In this document: positions 26,468 to 35,437 of the stretch, piece after piece | How the letters are laid out: every line of letters starts with the position of its first letter | Position numbering within the stretch: the stretch's first letter is position 1 | From: CAJQQY01 sp964352225 | GTDB taxonomy: Bacteria > Bacteroidota > Bacteroidia > Chitinophagales > Saprospiraceae | Direction: 5' to 3' | DNA length: 46,744 bases | Assembly: GCA_964352225.1 (NCBI GenBank) | Contig: CAYGRM010000011.1 | Coordinates: forward strand, 1 to 46,744 | The notes under the pieces: generated by a model | What the model was told of the DNA's origin: nothing | Databases searched by the model: none | What the model saw: the letters and a program-made list of their open reading frames with translations, nothing else | Position numbers and translations under genes: made by a program

Positions 26468-26575
26468 TATATAGATGATAGTTGTTCCTTAAAAGTTGCT
26501 TCAAGTTACGATGCAATTACCAAAGAGGCAAATGCGTGACATTATCATATCACCAATTATTGAAAGGATACAGAC

Positions 26576-26612
26576 AAAAAAAGACCAAAAACAATCGTTT
26601 TTGGTCTTTTTT
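26576..26612. terminator. Terminator downstream of sodA
   Basis: A 16-bp stem (AAAAAAGACCAAAAAC and its complement) has a 4-base loop with A/T tracts on both sides. It lies about 70 bases past the sodA stop on the minus strand. Confidence 0.8.
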
Positions 26613-26682
26613 ATTCATCTAAAGGTGACATTTCTTGAAATGTTAAAATTTATTAAATTCCAAAATTGTCTCTTTTATTACA

Positions 26683-27300
26683 TTATTTAGTTGCTGTAGA
26701 GTAGTTTTTAGCTACTTGTTTCCAGTTGATAACGTTGAAAAATGCCTCAACATAGTCAGGTCGTTTGTTCTGGTATTTCAAGTAATAAGCGTGCTCCCAT
26801 ACATCCAAACCTAAGATTGGAGTTCCTTTTTTCTCAGCACAATCCATCAATGGATTATCTTGATTAGGAGTACCTGTTACGAATAATTTACCTCTGTTGC
26901 TTACACACAACCAAGCCCAACCTGAACCGAATTGAGTTTTTGCTGCAGCAGAAAACGCTTCTTTGAATTTCTCGAATGAACCGAAGTCTTTATTGATTGC
27001 CGCTCCAATTTTACTTTTTGCAGAAGGTTGTCCTCCTCCATTTGGAGTCATCACTTTCCAAAACAAAGAGTGATTGTAAAATCCACCTCCGTTGTTTCGA
27101 ACAGCTGCTCCATGTGTGGAAGCTTTTTTCAAAATATCTTCGATAGAAGCTTTTGCAAGATCGGTTCCTTCGATCGCAGCATTCAAATTGTTAGTGTATC
27201 CATTGTGATGTTTGGTGTGATGAATAGTCATCGTACGCTTGTCAATGTGTGGCATCAACGCATCGTATTCATAAGGAAGTTTAGGAAGTTTAAAAGCCAT
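26683..27300 (-). CDS. sodA: Superoxide dismutase, Mn-type by motif
   Basis: A 205-residue Fe/Mn superoxide dismutase starting MAFKLPKLPYEYDALMPHID; an 18-codon upstream extension is rejected. The metal ligands are His27 (TIHHTKHH), His77 (YNHSLFW), Asp166 and His170 (DVWEHAYYL). The outer-sphere residues are GGGFYNH and Gln147 in TPNQDNPL, the pattern of Mn-dependent enzymes; Fe enzymes usually have Gln near the first site and Ala-Gly at the second. It converts superoxide to peroxide and oxygen, in the cytoplasm since no signal peptide is seen. Cambialistic use of either metal cannot be excluded. Confidence 0.95.
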   Translation of the reverse strand: MAFKLPKLPYEYDALMPHIDKRTMTIHHTKHHNGYTNNLNAAIEGTDLAKASIEDILKKASTHGAAVRNNGGGFYNHSLFWKVMTPNGGGQPSAKSKIGAAINKDFGSFEKFKEAFSAAAKTQFGSGWAWLCVSNRGKLFVTGTPNQDNPLMDCAEKKGTPILGLDVWEHAYYLKYQNKRPDYVEAFFNVINWKQVAKNYSTATK

Positions 27301-27351
27301 AATCTGTTTAATTTTTAATTCGGTAATTAATTTATAATTTAAAAAAACGCT

Positions 27352-27359
27352 CAAAGATA
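27352..27359 (-). promoter_or_regulatory. -7 box (TATCTTTG) for sodA
   Basis: On the minus strand TATCTTTG matches TAnnTTTG about 50 bases before the sodA ATG. T-rich TTTTG runs lie upstream, at slightly short spacing for -33. Confidence 0.55.
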
Positions 27360-27596
27360 AAAAGTTTTACAAAACAAAAAGAACGTTTTATTTACAACGA
27401 AAATAGATTGATATTGTTCTACATTAATTAATTGAAATCAACTTTGTAAATGCATTGTTAGAAATTCTAGAAAAATGAAATTTAAAAAACCGAGTTTGGA
27501 ACATTCGTTATTATCAAATATTTTGAAAGGAGAAGTATTGAGGGATATCAAATTTAACATAAAAAATAACAATACATTTACATCTACTCTAAACAC

Positions 27597-27631
27597 AAAA
27601 ACCCGATGCTGATTACTCAACATCGGATTTT
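27597..27631 (-). terminator. Terminator of gltA
   Basis: On the minus strand AAAATCCGATGTTGA pairs with TCAGCATCGGGTTTT around a short loop and ends in a T run. It begins 30 bases past the gltA stop. The remaining 27360-27596 is AT-rich with no recognisable gene. Confidence 0.8.
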
Positions 27632-27661
27632 ATATTTTTCAAAAAAGAAATCAACTAAATA

Positions 27662-28981
27662 TTAATTCTTCGCTGCTTCTTTTGCTAAATGTTCTTTTAC
27701 CCATTCTGTGGTTACAGATTTTGGTCGCTCCAATGGGAAACCTAAAGCTCGTGACCAACAAAGTGCAGACAAAACTCCTAGTGCTCTTGACACTCCAAAT
27801 AATACGGTATAGAAACTATATTCGTCCATTCCATAGTGAACCAAAATTGCTCCTGAGTGAGCATCCACATTTGGCCAAGGATTTTTCACTTTACCCAATG
27901 CTTGCAATTCTGCTGGAACAACGTCAAAACATTTCCAAACTACATTGATAATGTCAGAGCCTGAAATATTTTCTTTCGCAAATCTTTTCTGTTCAACAAA
28001 TCGTGGATCTGGTTCTCTCAAAACAGCATGACCATATCCTGGAATTACTTGTCGCGCAGCTAAAGTTGCTTTAACATATTTTTTGATTTGTGCTTTCGTT
28101 GGTTTCTTTGTTCCCAAAGATTCTAACATATTGAAAATCCATTTGATCACTTCTTGATTAGCCAATCCATGCAATGGTCCTGCCAATGAATTCATTCCAC
28201 CTGCCAAAGAAAGATAAGCATCACTCAAGGTCGATCCAACTAAGTGAGTCGTGTGAGCTGAAGCATTTCCTCCTTCATGATCTGCATGAATCGTCAAATA
28301 TAATCGCATGAAACTTTTAAATTCTTCCCCTGGAATACCCAACATGTGAGCGAAGTTTCCTCCCCAATCCAATGTCAAATCTGGAGCAATATGATCTCCA
28401 TTATGATAGGTTCTTCTATAAATGTAAGCAGCTACTTGAGGCAACATTGCAATTAAGTTCATCGTGTCTTCATACATCGCATCCCAATAATCATTTTTGC
28501 TCATGCCTTTTGCATATCGTTGAGCAAAAATACTTTTGTTTTGCAATGAGACAATTGCAATACTAAATTGAGCCATCGGATGAGTATCAACTGGCAATGC
28601 ATCCAATACATCGAAAGTATGTTGAGGTACTGTACTTCTTGCCACCCATTGAGCAGTCAATCCTTTTACCTGGTCTTCCGTTGGAATTTCGCCAACAAGC
28701 ATCAACCAAAAAAGTGCCTCTGGTAAAGGCTCTTTTCCATCAGCCACACGTGGTAATAAATCTCTTAATTCTGGAATTGAATAACCTCTAAATCTAATTC
28801 CTTTAACTGGATCCAATTGTGAAGTTTCCCAAATCATACTTTTCACGCTACGCATTCCTCCAAATACTTGATCAAGAGTCACCTCGTCAACCTTAGTTCC
28901 GCCTTGTGCCTTTAAAATACCTTTAATCTCTGTTTTTAATTGAGTTGATTTTTCAAAAAATTTTTGCTTAAGTAGATCCAT
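27662..28981 (-). CDS. gltA: Citrate synthase, mitochondrial-like type
   Basis: A 439-residue citrate synthase whose closest motif matches are the eukaryotic mitochondrial type rather than the usual proteobacterial GltA. Signs are GGMRSVKSMIWETSQLDP, IRFRGYSIPE, LTIHADHEGGNASAHTTHLV and LAGPLHGLANQEV. Active-site residues are His271, His318 (PGYGHAVLR) and Asp373 (NVDAHSGAIL). It condenses acetyl-CoA with oxaloacetate, the entry step of the TCA cycle. The N-terminal 30 residues are a short helical leader and not a mitochondrial presequence. It is monocistronic with its own terminator. Confidence 0.96.
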   Translation of the reverse strand: MDLLKQKFFEKSTQLKTEIKGILKAQGGTKVDEVTLDQVFGGMRSVKSMIWETSQLDPVKGIRFRGYSIPELRDLLPRVADGKEPLPEALFWLMLVGEIPTEDQVKGLTAQWVARSTVPQHTFDVLDALPVDTHPMAQFSIAIVSLQNKSIFAQRYAKGMSKNDYWDAMYEDTMNLIAMLPQVAAYIYRRTYHNGDHIAPDLTLDWGGNFAHMLGIPGEEFKSFMRLYLTIHADHEGGNASAHTTHLVGSTLSDAYLSLAGGMNSLAGPLHGLANQEVIKWIFNMLESLGTKKPTKAQIKKYVKATLAARQVIPGYGHAVLREPDPRFVEQKRFAKENISGSDIINVVWKCFDVVPAELQALGKVKNPWPNVDAHSGAILVHYGMDEYSFYTVLFGVSRALGVLSALCWSRALGFPLERPKSVTTEWVKEHLAKEAAKN

Positions 28982-29169
28982 TGATTTTTATTATATTTTA
29001 AAATTCCTGTTTAAATCAGGAAAGATGAATTAAATGATAAAATGTAAACGCGTGAAGATGAATATTGTTAATTCAATGATTGACAAAAATATTAATTTTT
29101 TACCAGATGAACGTTTTTTTTGCCTAGATAAAATAGTCGTAAAAAAATAAATAATAAAAAGGAAGCTTA

Positions 29170-29216
29170 AAAAAAATAAAAGACTTGAATAGTTTATTCA
29201 AGTCTTTTATTTTTTA
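29170..29216. terminator. Terminator downstream of the small secreted protein gene
   Basis: A long AT-rich stem (ATAAAAGACTTGAATA with its complement) has a 3-base loop, flanked by A and T runs. It lies about 15 bases past the minus-strand stop and could also work on the plus strand. Confidence 0.8.
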
Positions 29217-29230
29217 TTCGAAAGCTTAGA

Positions 29231-29650
29231 TTAATTAACTTTGATAAGTGCTTTTTTTATGTCAAGCGGAGCCGCTCCTTCCTTTTGCATTCTAGATGCG
29301 ACATTCGCTCGTTTAGTTCTTATCTCATGTTCTTCTTTTGTCAAAATCTTAACTTGATCTCTATCCAAAATTCTTCGAATAGAAAAATTAGTTTGCTGCT
29401 CATTGCTACTCATCTTCGCTAAATATTTATCAATGTCTGCCGCTTCAAGAGGAGCAATTTCAGCCTCATTTTTAAGCTTACGTTGTTGGATTTTTAGCAT
29501 CTTCGAAGTTTGTGCATCCGTCAAATTATATTTTGCTACTAAAACTTGAGTCATTGCTTCAGCTGAAGATCGATCAGTATCTGTATTTTTTTGTGCAAAA
29601 ACACTACCCATCATAAAAAGTATTAAACCACTTAAAAGAATCTTTTTCAT
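29231..29650 (-). CDS. Small secreted protein, Spy/CpxP-like in form
   Basis: With the ATG at this position the protein has 139 residues and a good signal peptide (MKKILLSGLILFMMGSVFAQ). An upstream start would bury that signal. The mature part is all helical and charged (YNLTDAQTSKMLKIQQRKLK; then SSNEQQTNFSIRRILDRDQ), with an LTDAQ motif reminiscent of Spy/CpxP-type periplasmic proteins. That resemblance is weak and only suggestive. Function unknown. Confidence 0.7.
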   Translation of the reverse strand: MKKILLSGLILFMMGSVFAQKNTDTDRSSAEAMTQVLVAKYNLTDAQTSKMLKIQQRKLKNEAEIAPLEAADIDKYLAKMSSNEQQTNFSIRRILDRDQVKILTKEEHEIRTKRANVASRMQKEGAAPLDIKKALIKVN

Positions 29651-29785
29651 ATTTATCAGAATTAAATGCTCAAATAAAGTTGAGACAACATTAATTAAAT
29701 TATTTTTGCTAAAGTAAGGAGATGAAATGGAAAATCTCAACTATTGATTACAAAATGTAAAACATTTATTAAAAAAACCTGGAGA

Positions 29786-29842
29786 AGGAGTCAGGAGTGA
29801 GGTTGGTAGCTTTGCTCTCAGTCAGCCTGACAGCTGACTCCT
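29786..29842. repeat. Inverted repeat before DUF3109 gene
   Basis: AGGAGTCAG and CTGACTCCT are perfect 9-bp arms 39 bases apart, with internal GTCAG/CTGAC steps. It lies 20 bases upstream of the DUF3109 start. It may be a further palindrome family or a diverged copy. Confidence 0.5.
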
Positions 29843-29861
29843 ATGTAGATAAAAAAAATTT

Positions 29862-30449
29862 ATGCTCATAATACAAGATAAACTCGTTAGCGATGATGTG
29901 ATCAAAAAGCAATTCCTCTGTAATTTGAAAGCCTGCAAAGGTGCTTGTTGCTGGGAAGGTGATTTTGGTGCTCCATTGGAAGAGGAAGAAATTGAGATTT
30001 TAGATCAAATTTATGACAAGATTGCTCCTTTTTTAACTGAAAAAGGGAGAGAAGCTATTGCTAAAAATGGAACCTCAGTTTATTACGCTGCGGCAGAAGA
30101 ATTTGGTACTTCTCTTCAACCTGACGGCGCATGTTCTTTTATGACCATCGATGAATTGGGAATCGCAAAATGTGGCATCGAGCAAGCACACAAAGCAGGA
30201 GCTATTGATTTTAAAAAACCCATTTCATGCCACCTCTACCCTATTCGAGTGGAAAAAGATGAACGAGTGAATTTTGAAGCATTGAATTATGATATTTGGG
30301 ATATTTGTTCGGCAGCTTGTGAATTAGGGGAAAAAGAAGAATTGCCAGTTTACAAATTTCTAAAAGAGCCGTTGATTCGGAAATATGGAGCAGAATTTTA
30401 TGAAGAATTAGATGCGGCAGCAGAGCATTTGAAAAAGGCTAGTGATTAA
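29862..30449 (+). CDS. DUF3109 family protein
   Basis: A 195-residue cytoplasmic protein matching DUF3109 in length and motifs. A cysteine cluster near the N-terminus (FLCNLKACKGACCWEGDFGAPL) and further conserved cysteines (GACSFM, KCGIEQAH, ISCHLYPIR, ICSAACELG) resemble the YkgJ-type zinc/iron-binding family. Such a cysteine set probably binds a metal or Fe-S cluster; no reaction is established. The CHLYPIRV motif is the family hallmark. It appears monocistronic. Confidence 0.9.
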   Translation: MLIIQDKLVSDDVIKKQFLCNLKACKGACCWEGDFGAPLEEEEIEILDQIYDKIAPFLTEKGREAIAKNGTSVYYAAAEEFGTSLQPDGACSFMTIDELGIAKCGIEQAHKAGAIDFKKPISCHLYPIRVEKDERVNFEALNYDIWDICSAACELGEKEELPVYKFLKEPLIRKYGAEFYEELDAAAEHLKKASD

Positions 30450-30508
30450 TCAATTTACCTCCCCAACCTTTTCCTTTTTTTACCGTAAAAAACAAAAATT
30501 CATTTCAA

Positions 30509-30573
30509 GTATCATTCCTCCGAATACTCATAAAAACCACGCTTTTTTTGATTTTCAGACGTAAGAATGATAC
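30509..30573. repeat. Inverted repeat overlapping the ppiD promoter
   Basis: GTATCATTC (30509-30517) and GAATGATAC (30565-30573) are perfect inverted 9-mers about 48 bases apart. The right arm overlaps the first three bases of the TACCTTTG -7 box, so a bound regulator or looping could block the promoter. Confidence 0.5.
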
Positions 30574-30578
30574 CTTTG
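30547..30578 (+). promoter_or_regulatory. Bacteroidota promoter for ppiD (TTTG - 20 bp - TACCTTTG)
   Basis: TTTG and TACCTTTG are spaced by 20 bases, fitting the -33/-7 consensus. The start codon is about 150 bases downstream, which leaves a long leader. Confidence 0.7.
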
Positions 30579-30726
30579 CATGGATTTTTCAAAACCTTCG
30601 AATTTTGACTTAATCAATCAATGTTTATACAAGGACAAAATTAAGGTATTGATCTCGCCGTCAACACTTTATACATGATACAAAAACACATATTTAAAAA
30701 TAAATCAATCAAAATTATAATACGAA

Positions 30727-32910
30727 ATGGCGTTAATTGGAAAAATTAGAAAAAATAACTGGCTTTTGATTTTTGCTATCGGTCTAGGATTGGCAGCATT
30801 TATCATGATGGATTCTATGTCAGGTGACCGAAGTATCGGAGCAACAAGTGGATCTACTATTGGAAATATAGCTGGTAACAAAATTAGTTACCCTGATTTC
30901 GATAGACAATATCAAATCAGAAGTAAAAGCTTCCAAAGTAATGATAGCTATGGACAACGAGCTAGTTTATGGAATTATTTGGTTGAAAAATCAATTATTC
31001 AAAACGAAGCAGAAGCTTTAGGTTTAGGAGTAAGTACTAAAGAATTAAGAGACTTGCAATTCGGCCCAGTTGCTGATTTGAGTCCATTAATGGCCTCCCG
31101 ATTCCCTGCTGGAGGAGCTCAACCACAATTTGGAAGTCCTTCTCAACCTGACATGGAGAGAATTAGACAATTCCAAAAAATGATCGAAGATGATGGAGTT
31201 AATGGAGAGCCATTAAGTCCAGACTTCGTTGATTTTTGGAAAATGCATGAAGGCGAAGTGCGAAAAGAACGTATCCAATCTAAATTGTATTCCTTGGTAA
31301 GCAAATCGATGTACAACCCTTCTTGGATGGTTGAAAAAGCATACGCTGACCAAAACCAAAGAATTACTTTCGAATATGTAAAAATTCCTTTCGATGAGGT
31401 TCAAGATAGCGAAGTAACATTGACTGATGCAGACTTGACAAGCTATCTTAATGCTAATGCTGCAAAGTATATGCAGGATGAAGAAACTCGAAAAGTGGGT
31501 TATGTTACATTCAATGTAACTCCTTCTGCAGAAGATTCTTTAGACATTAAGGAAGAGGTGGTAAAATTAGGAAATGAATTTGCTGCAAAAACAACTAAAG
31601 ACGATATCGATCTTTTTATCGAAAGTAACTTTGGAACTAGAGGCCAAGGCTGGTTAACTGCCGATCAGTTAAATGAAGCAATTAAATCAAGTGCACTCAA
31701 TCAAGAAGTAGGATCTGTAACCGCTCCATATTTGGAAGGAAGAGCTTATAAAGTAGCTAAAATTCTTGACCGTCGAGTGTTACCTGATTCTGCCACAGTT
31801 CGCCATATTTTAATTAGCGATCCTAATTTACAGCGAGGTCAAAAGCCATTCGAAGCTCAATACTTAGCATGGGAGAAAAAAGCAGATAGTTTGAAAGCGG
31901 TAATCGAAGCTGGAGGAGACTTTGCTGCTCTTGCTGCTGAATTTAGTACAGATGGAGGAAGTAAAGATAAAGGCGGTGTTTATGAATATACAGCCATCAA
32001 TCAATGGGTTCCAGAATTCAATGATATGGCATTTTTCGAAGGTGACTTGAATAAACTTTACTCCATTAGAACTGACTTTGGTGTTCACTTAATCGAACCT
32101 TTGGGAAGAAAAACGACTACTGATACTGAAAGAGTAAAAGTTGCTTACCTAAGCAAAAATGTTATTCCTTCAAGACAAACTACTAAAGCTGTTTATGCTC
32201 AGGCTACTGATTTTATTAGAAATAATAAGACTGTTGAAGCAATGAAAGCAGCAGCAGAAGGTGATGCAAATCTAGAATACACTATTTCTAATCCAGCGAC
32301 AACGAATGATTATAACATTCAAGGTCTTGGTTCAAGTGAAGACTCTAGAAAAATGATCAAATTTGCTTTTGAAAATAACGTTGGAGATGTTTCTTCAGAT
32401 GTTTATAGTTTTCAAGATCAGGTTGATTTTTATGATAATAAATACATCGTTTCAGGTGTAGAAATGGTTCAAAAAGCAGGAAAAGCTTCCCTTGAAAATA
32501 TTAGAGATATCATTACTCCTATTGTTAGAAATATGAAAAAAGGAGAAATCATTAAAGGAAAAATTAATACGCAAGATTTAGGATCTATTGCAAGTACTTT
32601 CCAAACAGATTTGGATACTGCAACAAATGTAAGCTTTAGCTCACCAAATGTTCCTGGCCTAGGTCAAGAACCTAAGGTCGTTGCTGCAGCTTTTTCTTTA
32701 GATCAAGGAGGTGTTTCGCCTGCGATAATTGGTGAGAATGGAGTTTTCATTGTGAAAACAACTTCAAAACCAGCAGCAACTCCACCATCAAATATTGCTT
32801 CCATTAGAAATACTATTCGATTGAATTCTCAGAATCAAGTGAGAACTGCGGTGATGCAATCCATGAAAAAGAATGCAGATATCGACGACAATCGATCTAA
32901 TTTTTTCTAA
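30727..32910 (+). CDS. PpiD/SurA-like peptidylprolyl isomerase, membrane-anchored
   Basis: A 727-residue protein with one N-terminal membrane anchor (WLLIFAIGLGLAAFIMMDSM), a SurA-N-like chaperone region (about 45-200) and a parvulin-type isomerase domain at about 355-460 (SATVRHILISD, then FAALAAEFSTDGGSKDKGG and TDFGVHLIEPLG). A C-terminal region of about 250 residues has possible second-parvulin remnants. PpiD proteins sit in the inner membrane and help fold proteins leaving the Sec channel. The promoter region carries an inverted repeat. It ends at a strong terminator. Confidence 0.9.
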   Translation: MALIGKIRKNNWLLIFAIGLGLAAFIMMDSMSGDRSIGATSGSTIGNIAGNKISYPDFDRQYQIRSKSFQSNDSYGQRASLWNYLVEKSIIQNEAEALGLGVSTKELRDLQFGPVADLSPLMASRFPAGGAQPQFGSPSQPDMERIRQFQKMIEDDGVNGEPLSPDFVDFWKMHEGEVRKERIQSKLYSLVSKSMYNPSWMVEKAYADQNQRITFEYVKIPFDEVQDSEVTLTDADLTSYLNANAAKYMQDEETRKVGYVTFNVTPSAEDSLDIKEEVVKLGNEFAAKTTKDDIDLFIESNFGTRGQGWLTADQLNEAIKSSALNQEVGSVTAPYLEGRAYKVAKILDRRVLPDSATVRHILISDPNLQRGQKPFEAQYLAWEKKADSLKAVIEAGGDFAALAAEFSTDGGSKDKGGVYEYTAINQWVPEFNDMAFFEGDLNKLYSIRTDFGVHLIEPLGRKTTTDTERVKVAYLSKNVIPSRQTTKAVYAQATDFIRNNKTVEAMKAAAEGDANLEYTISNPATTNDYNIQGLGSSEDSRKMIKFAFENNVGDVSSDVYSFQDQVDFYDNKYIVSGVEMVQKAGKASLENIRDIITPIVRNMKKGEIIKGKINTQDLGSIASTFQTDLDTATNVSFSSPNVPGLGQEPKVVAAAFSLDQGGVSPAIIGENGVFIVKTTSKPAATPPSNIASIRNTIRLNSQNQVRTAVMQSMKKNADIDDNRSNFF

Positions 32911-32916
32911 TTAATC

Positions 32917-32960
32917 AAAAAAAAATAACAGGATCAGCTTTGGTCCTGTTATTTTTTTTG
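32917..32960 (+). terminator. Terminator after ppiD
   Basis: AAATAACAGGA pairs with TCCTGTTATTT, flanked by eight-base A and T runs. A textbook rho-independent terminator. Confidence 0.88.
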
Positions 32961-33104
32961 TTTTAACTTAAATTTTTCTTAACTCCTAATCTACCAAACT
33001 TCATCTTTCGTAACCGTTTATTATAGCTTTCTTCCAAAAGCACGATCTGAATACCATACATATTATTATTTCGCATAATTATTGATCAATATAATTATTA
33101 AGCT

Positions 33105-33176
33105 TTCCGAAATTAATCACTCACAACCTTTTTGATTTATTATCATTTATTTATAGTGGCTTTGTTGATTTCGGAA
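33105..33176. repeat. Inverted repeat upstream of UDP-glucose dehydrogenase gene
   Basis: TTCCGAAAT and ATTTCGGAA are perfect 9-base inverted copies 54 bases apart, ending about 60 bases before the ATG. It could be an operator pair. The rest of this 320-base gap is AT-rich with no gene. Confidence 0.4.
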
Positions 33177-33234
33177 TAACTCTATTTATTAAAATTTAGA
33201 ATCCCTATTATTTAACTTAAAACCCATTTCTATT

Positions 33235-34566
33235 ATGAATATTGCAGTCGTTGGAACTGGTTATGTTGGCCTCGTTTCGGGAACCTGTTTCGCAGAAACT
33301 GGTAACAATGTAATTTGCGTAGATATTGACGCAAACAAAGTAGAAAGAATGCGTAATGGCGAGGTGCCCATCTACGAACCTGGTTTAGAATTACTTTTTG
33401 AAAGAAATACTAAACAAGGAAGACTTCGATTTACAACTAATTTGGCCGAAGCAGTTAATCATGCTGAAATTATTTTCTTAGCTCTTCCTACTCCTCCGGG
33501 AGAAGATGGATCAGCTGACTTATCATACATATTAGGTGTTGCATCTGAATTGTCAAACTTGATTAAAACTTACAAAGTTGTTGTGGACAAAAGTACAGTT
33601 CCAGTTGGAACTGCTGAAAAAGTACACGCAGCAATCGCAGCAAATTGTGACGAATCGCTTTTTGATGTAGTTTCAAATCCTGAATTTTTAAGAGAAGGAG
33701 TGGCCGTTGACGATTTTTTGAAGCCTGATAGAGTTGTCATCGGAACTACTTCTGAAAAAGCACAAAAGACCATGCGTCGACTGTACGAACCATTTGTTCG
33801 TCAAGGAAATCCAATCTTTTTCATGGATGAACGCTCTGCTGAAATGACTAAATATGCAGCAAACTCTTACTTAGCAACTCGTATTTCTTTTATGAATGAG
33901 ATTGCTAACCTTTGTGAAATGACTGGTGCAAATGTCGATAATGTGAGAAAAGGAATGGGTAGCGATAATCGAATTGGAAAAAGATTCTTATTTCCAGGTG
34001 TAGGTTATGGAGGAAGTTGTTTCCCAAAAGATGTTCAAGCATTAGCCAGAACTGCGGCTCAAAACAACTATGAGTTTAAAATTTTGAACTCTGTAATGAG
34101 TGTAAATCGTTTGCAAAAAAATATTTTATCTGCAAAAATCTTAAGATATTTTGGAAAAGATTTGACTGGAAAAACCATTGCAGTTTGGGGCTTAGCGTTT
34201 AAGCCAAACACGGATGACATTCGTGAAGCACCTGCTTTGTATATCATTAATGATTTATTAAAAGCTGGTGCAAAAATCGTTGCTTACGATCCTGAAGCAA
34301 TGGAAAATGTAAGTGCAATTTACAATGGTCAAGTTGAAATGGCGGATGACCAATATACTTGTATCGAAAATGCTGATGCCTTGGCAATTATCACAGAATG
34401 GAGTGTATTCCGTACACCAAACTTTGATCGAGTAGCTGAAGCATTGAATAATAAAGTTATTTTTGACGGAAGAAACTTATATGATTTAGATAGCATGAAA
34501 GAATTAGGCTTCCACTACGAAAGTATTGGAAGAAGCATCGTTGAAACCAAAGTGGAAGCGAAGTAA
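33235..34566 (+). CDS. ugd: UDP-glucose 6-dehydrogenase
   Basis: A 443-residue UDP-glucose/GDP-mannose dehydrogenase. The NAD site is VVGTGYVGLVSGTCFAETG. Substrate residues follow in STVPVGTAEKV and EFLREGVAVDDF, Lys206 in MTKYAANS, and the catalytic cysteine Cys262 in GVGYGGSCFPKDVQAL. The enzyme oxidises UDP-glucose to UDP-glucuronate for polysaccharide synthesis. No glycan cluster lies beside it. The UDP-glucose rather than GDP-mannose assignment rests on overall similarity to TuaD/Ugd; the motifs alone do not fully exclude other sugars. Confidence 0.94.
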   Translation: MNIAVVGTGYVGLVSGTCFAETGNNVICVDIDANKVERMRNGEVPIYEPGLELLFERNTKQGRLRFTTNLAEAVNHAEIIFLALPTPPGEDGSADLSYILGVASELSNLIKTYKVVVDKSTVPVGTAEKVHAAIAANCDESLFDVVSNPEFLREGVAVDDFLKPDRVVIGTTSEKAQKTMRRLYEPFVRQGNPIFFMDERSAEMTKYAANSYLATRISFMNEIANLCEMTGANVDNVRKGMGSDNRIGKRFLFPGVGYGGSCFPKDVQALARTAAQNNYEFKILNSVMSVNRLQKNILSAKILRYFGKDLTGKTIAVWGLAFKPNTDDIREAPALYIINDLLKAGAKIVAYDPEAMENVSAIYNGQVEMADDQYTCIENADALAIITEWSVFRTPNFDRVAEALNNKVIFDGRNLYDLDSMKELGFHYESIGRSIVETKVEAK

Positions 34567-34586
34567 TTTTTTCAGACAAAAATATC

Positions 34587-34624
34587 AAACCGTAATCTTA
34601 TTAATTTAAGGTTGCGGTTTTTTT
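34587..34624 (+). terminator. Terminator after ugd
   Basis: AAACCGTAATCTTA pairs with TAAGGTTGCGGTTT and is followed by a T run. Confidence 0.85.
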
Positions 34625-34765
34625 ATGGCCTTAATCAACTCCATAAAGTCTTTAATGTGTCATTTTAAAAATTAACTTTTTCAAAAACTGTAATCTATTG
34701 TGTAATTTTCCGTTCTGTTTCAATACTTCTTTTTTTTTCAAAAAAATCAAAACAAGACTATAAAA

Positions 34766-35395
34766 ATGAAGCGTATTCTTTTTCCTATTTTTTTATCCAT
34801 TATTTATTTTAGCTGTAGCGACGTTGAAAAGGTGGAAGTAAAAGAAGGTAATGTAGTTATTGAATCCTACACTCGTCGCAAATCTGATTTTGCCAAACAT
34901 GGAACTTACACTAGATATTCTACCCAAGGAACCTTGTTGGAAAAATCTGAATATGAAAACAACCAACTTCATGGAACTCAAGAATTTTATTATCCAAATG
35001 GACAAATCCAAGAATTAGTCAATTATAAAAATGGTATTCATGACGGTGTATTCAAATCTTTTTTTGAAAATGGAAAAACATCGCAAGAAGCAACCTATGT
35101 TGCAGGAGTATGGGAAGGTGAATTTAAAGGTTATTACCCCAATGGCCAACTCAAAGAAATTTTGAGCTTAGAAAAAGGAAAAGAAGTGGGGCCATTCATC
35201 GAATATCATGAAAACGGAAATCTAAAAACGGAAGGTTTCTACAATGGTACTGACCCCGATACTGAGTTCGCCCTCGAAAATGGGGAACTTAAGAAGTACG
35301 ACGAAAATGGCGAGCATTATCAAACCATGGATTGTACGAACGGACGATGTACCACGATATGGAAAAAAGAAGGTATCGAAATCAATGTGGAATAA
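34766..35395 (+). CDS. MORN-repeat (YwqK-like) lipoprotein
   Basis: A 209-residue lipoprotein (lipobox YFSC, Cys17). The mature part is about six MORN-2-type repeats of the form YxNGxxxG (HGTQEFYYPNGQIQE, DGVFKSFFENGKT, GEFKGYYPNGQLKE, GPFIEYHENGNLKT). Databases often name such proteins YwqK antitoxins, but nothing here suggests a toxin pair. In Bacteroidota these are usually envelope proteins of unknown role. It lies 42 bases upstream of porQ and may be co-transcribed with it. Confidence 0.85.
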   Translation: MKRILFPIFLSIIYFSCSDVEKVEVKEGNVVIESYTRRKSDFAKHGTYTRYSTQGTLLEKSEYENNQLHGTQEFYYPNGQIQELVNYKNGIHDGVFKSFFENGKTSQEATYVAGVWEGEFKGYYPNGQLKEILSLEKGKEVGPFIEYHENGNLKTEGFYNGTDPDTEFALENGELKKYDENGEHYQTMDCTNGRCTTIWKKEGIEINVE

Positions 35396-35437
35396 AGAAA
35401 TTAAAACCAGTTTGAATTAAAATTACAACAGCATAAA

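Noticed and set aside
27301..27354. 18-codon N-terminal extension of superoxide dismutase
   Set aside because: It overlaps the -7 box and the AT-rich leader; the family begins at MAFKLPKLPY.
34766..35395. Toxin-antitoxin antitoxin (YwqK) interpretation of the MORN lipoprotein
   Set aside because: The label is transferred by repeat similarity only. The protein is an exported lipoprotein, and no toxin gene is adjacent.
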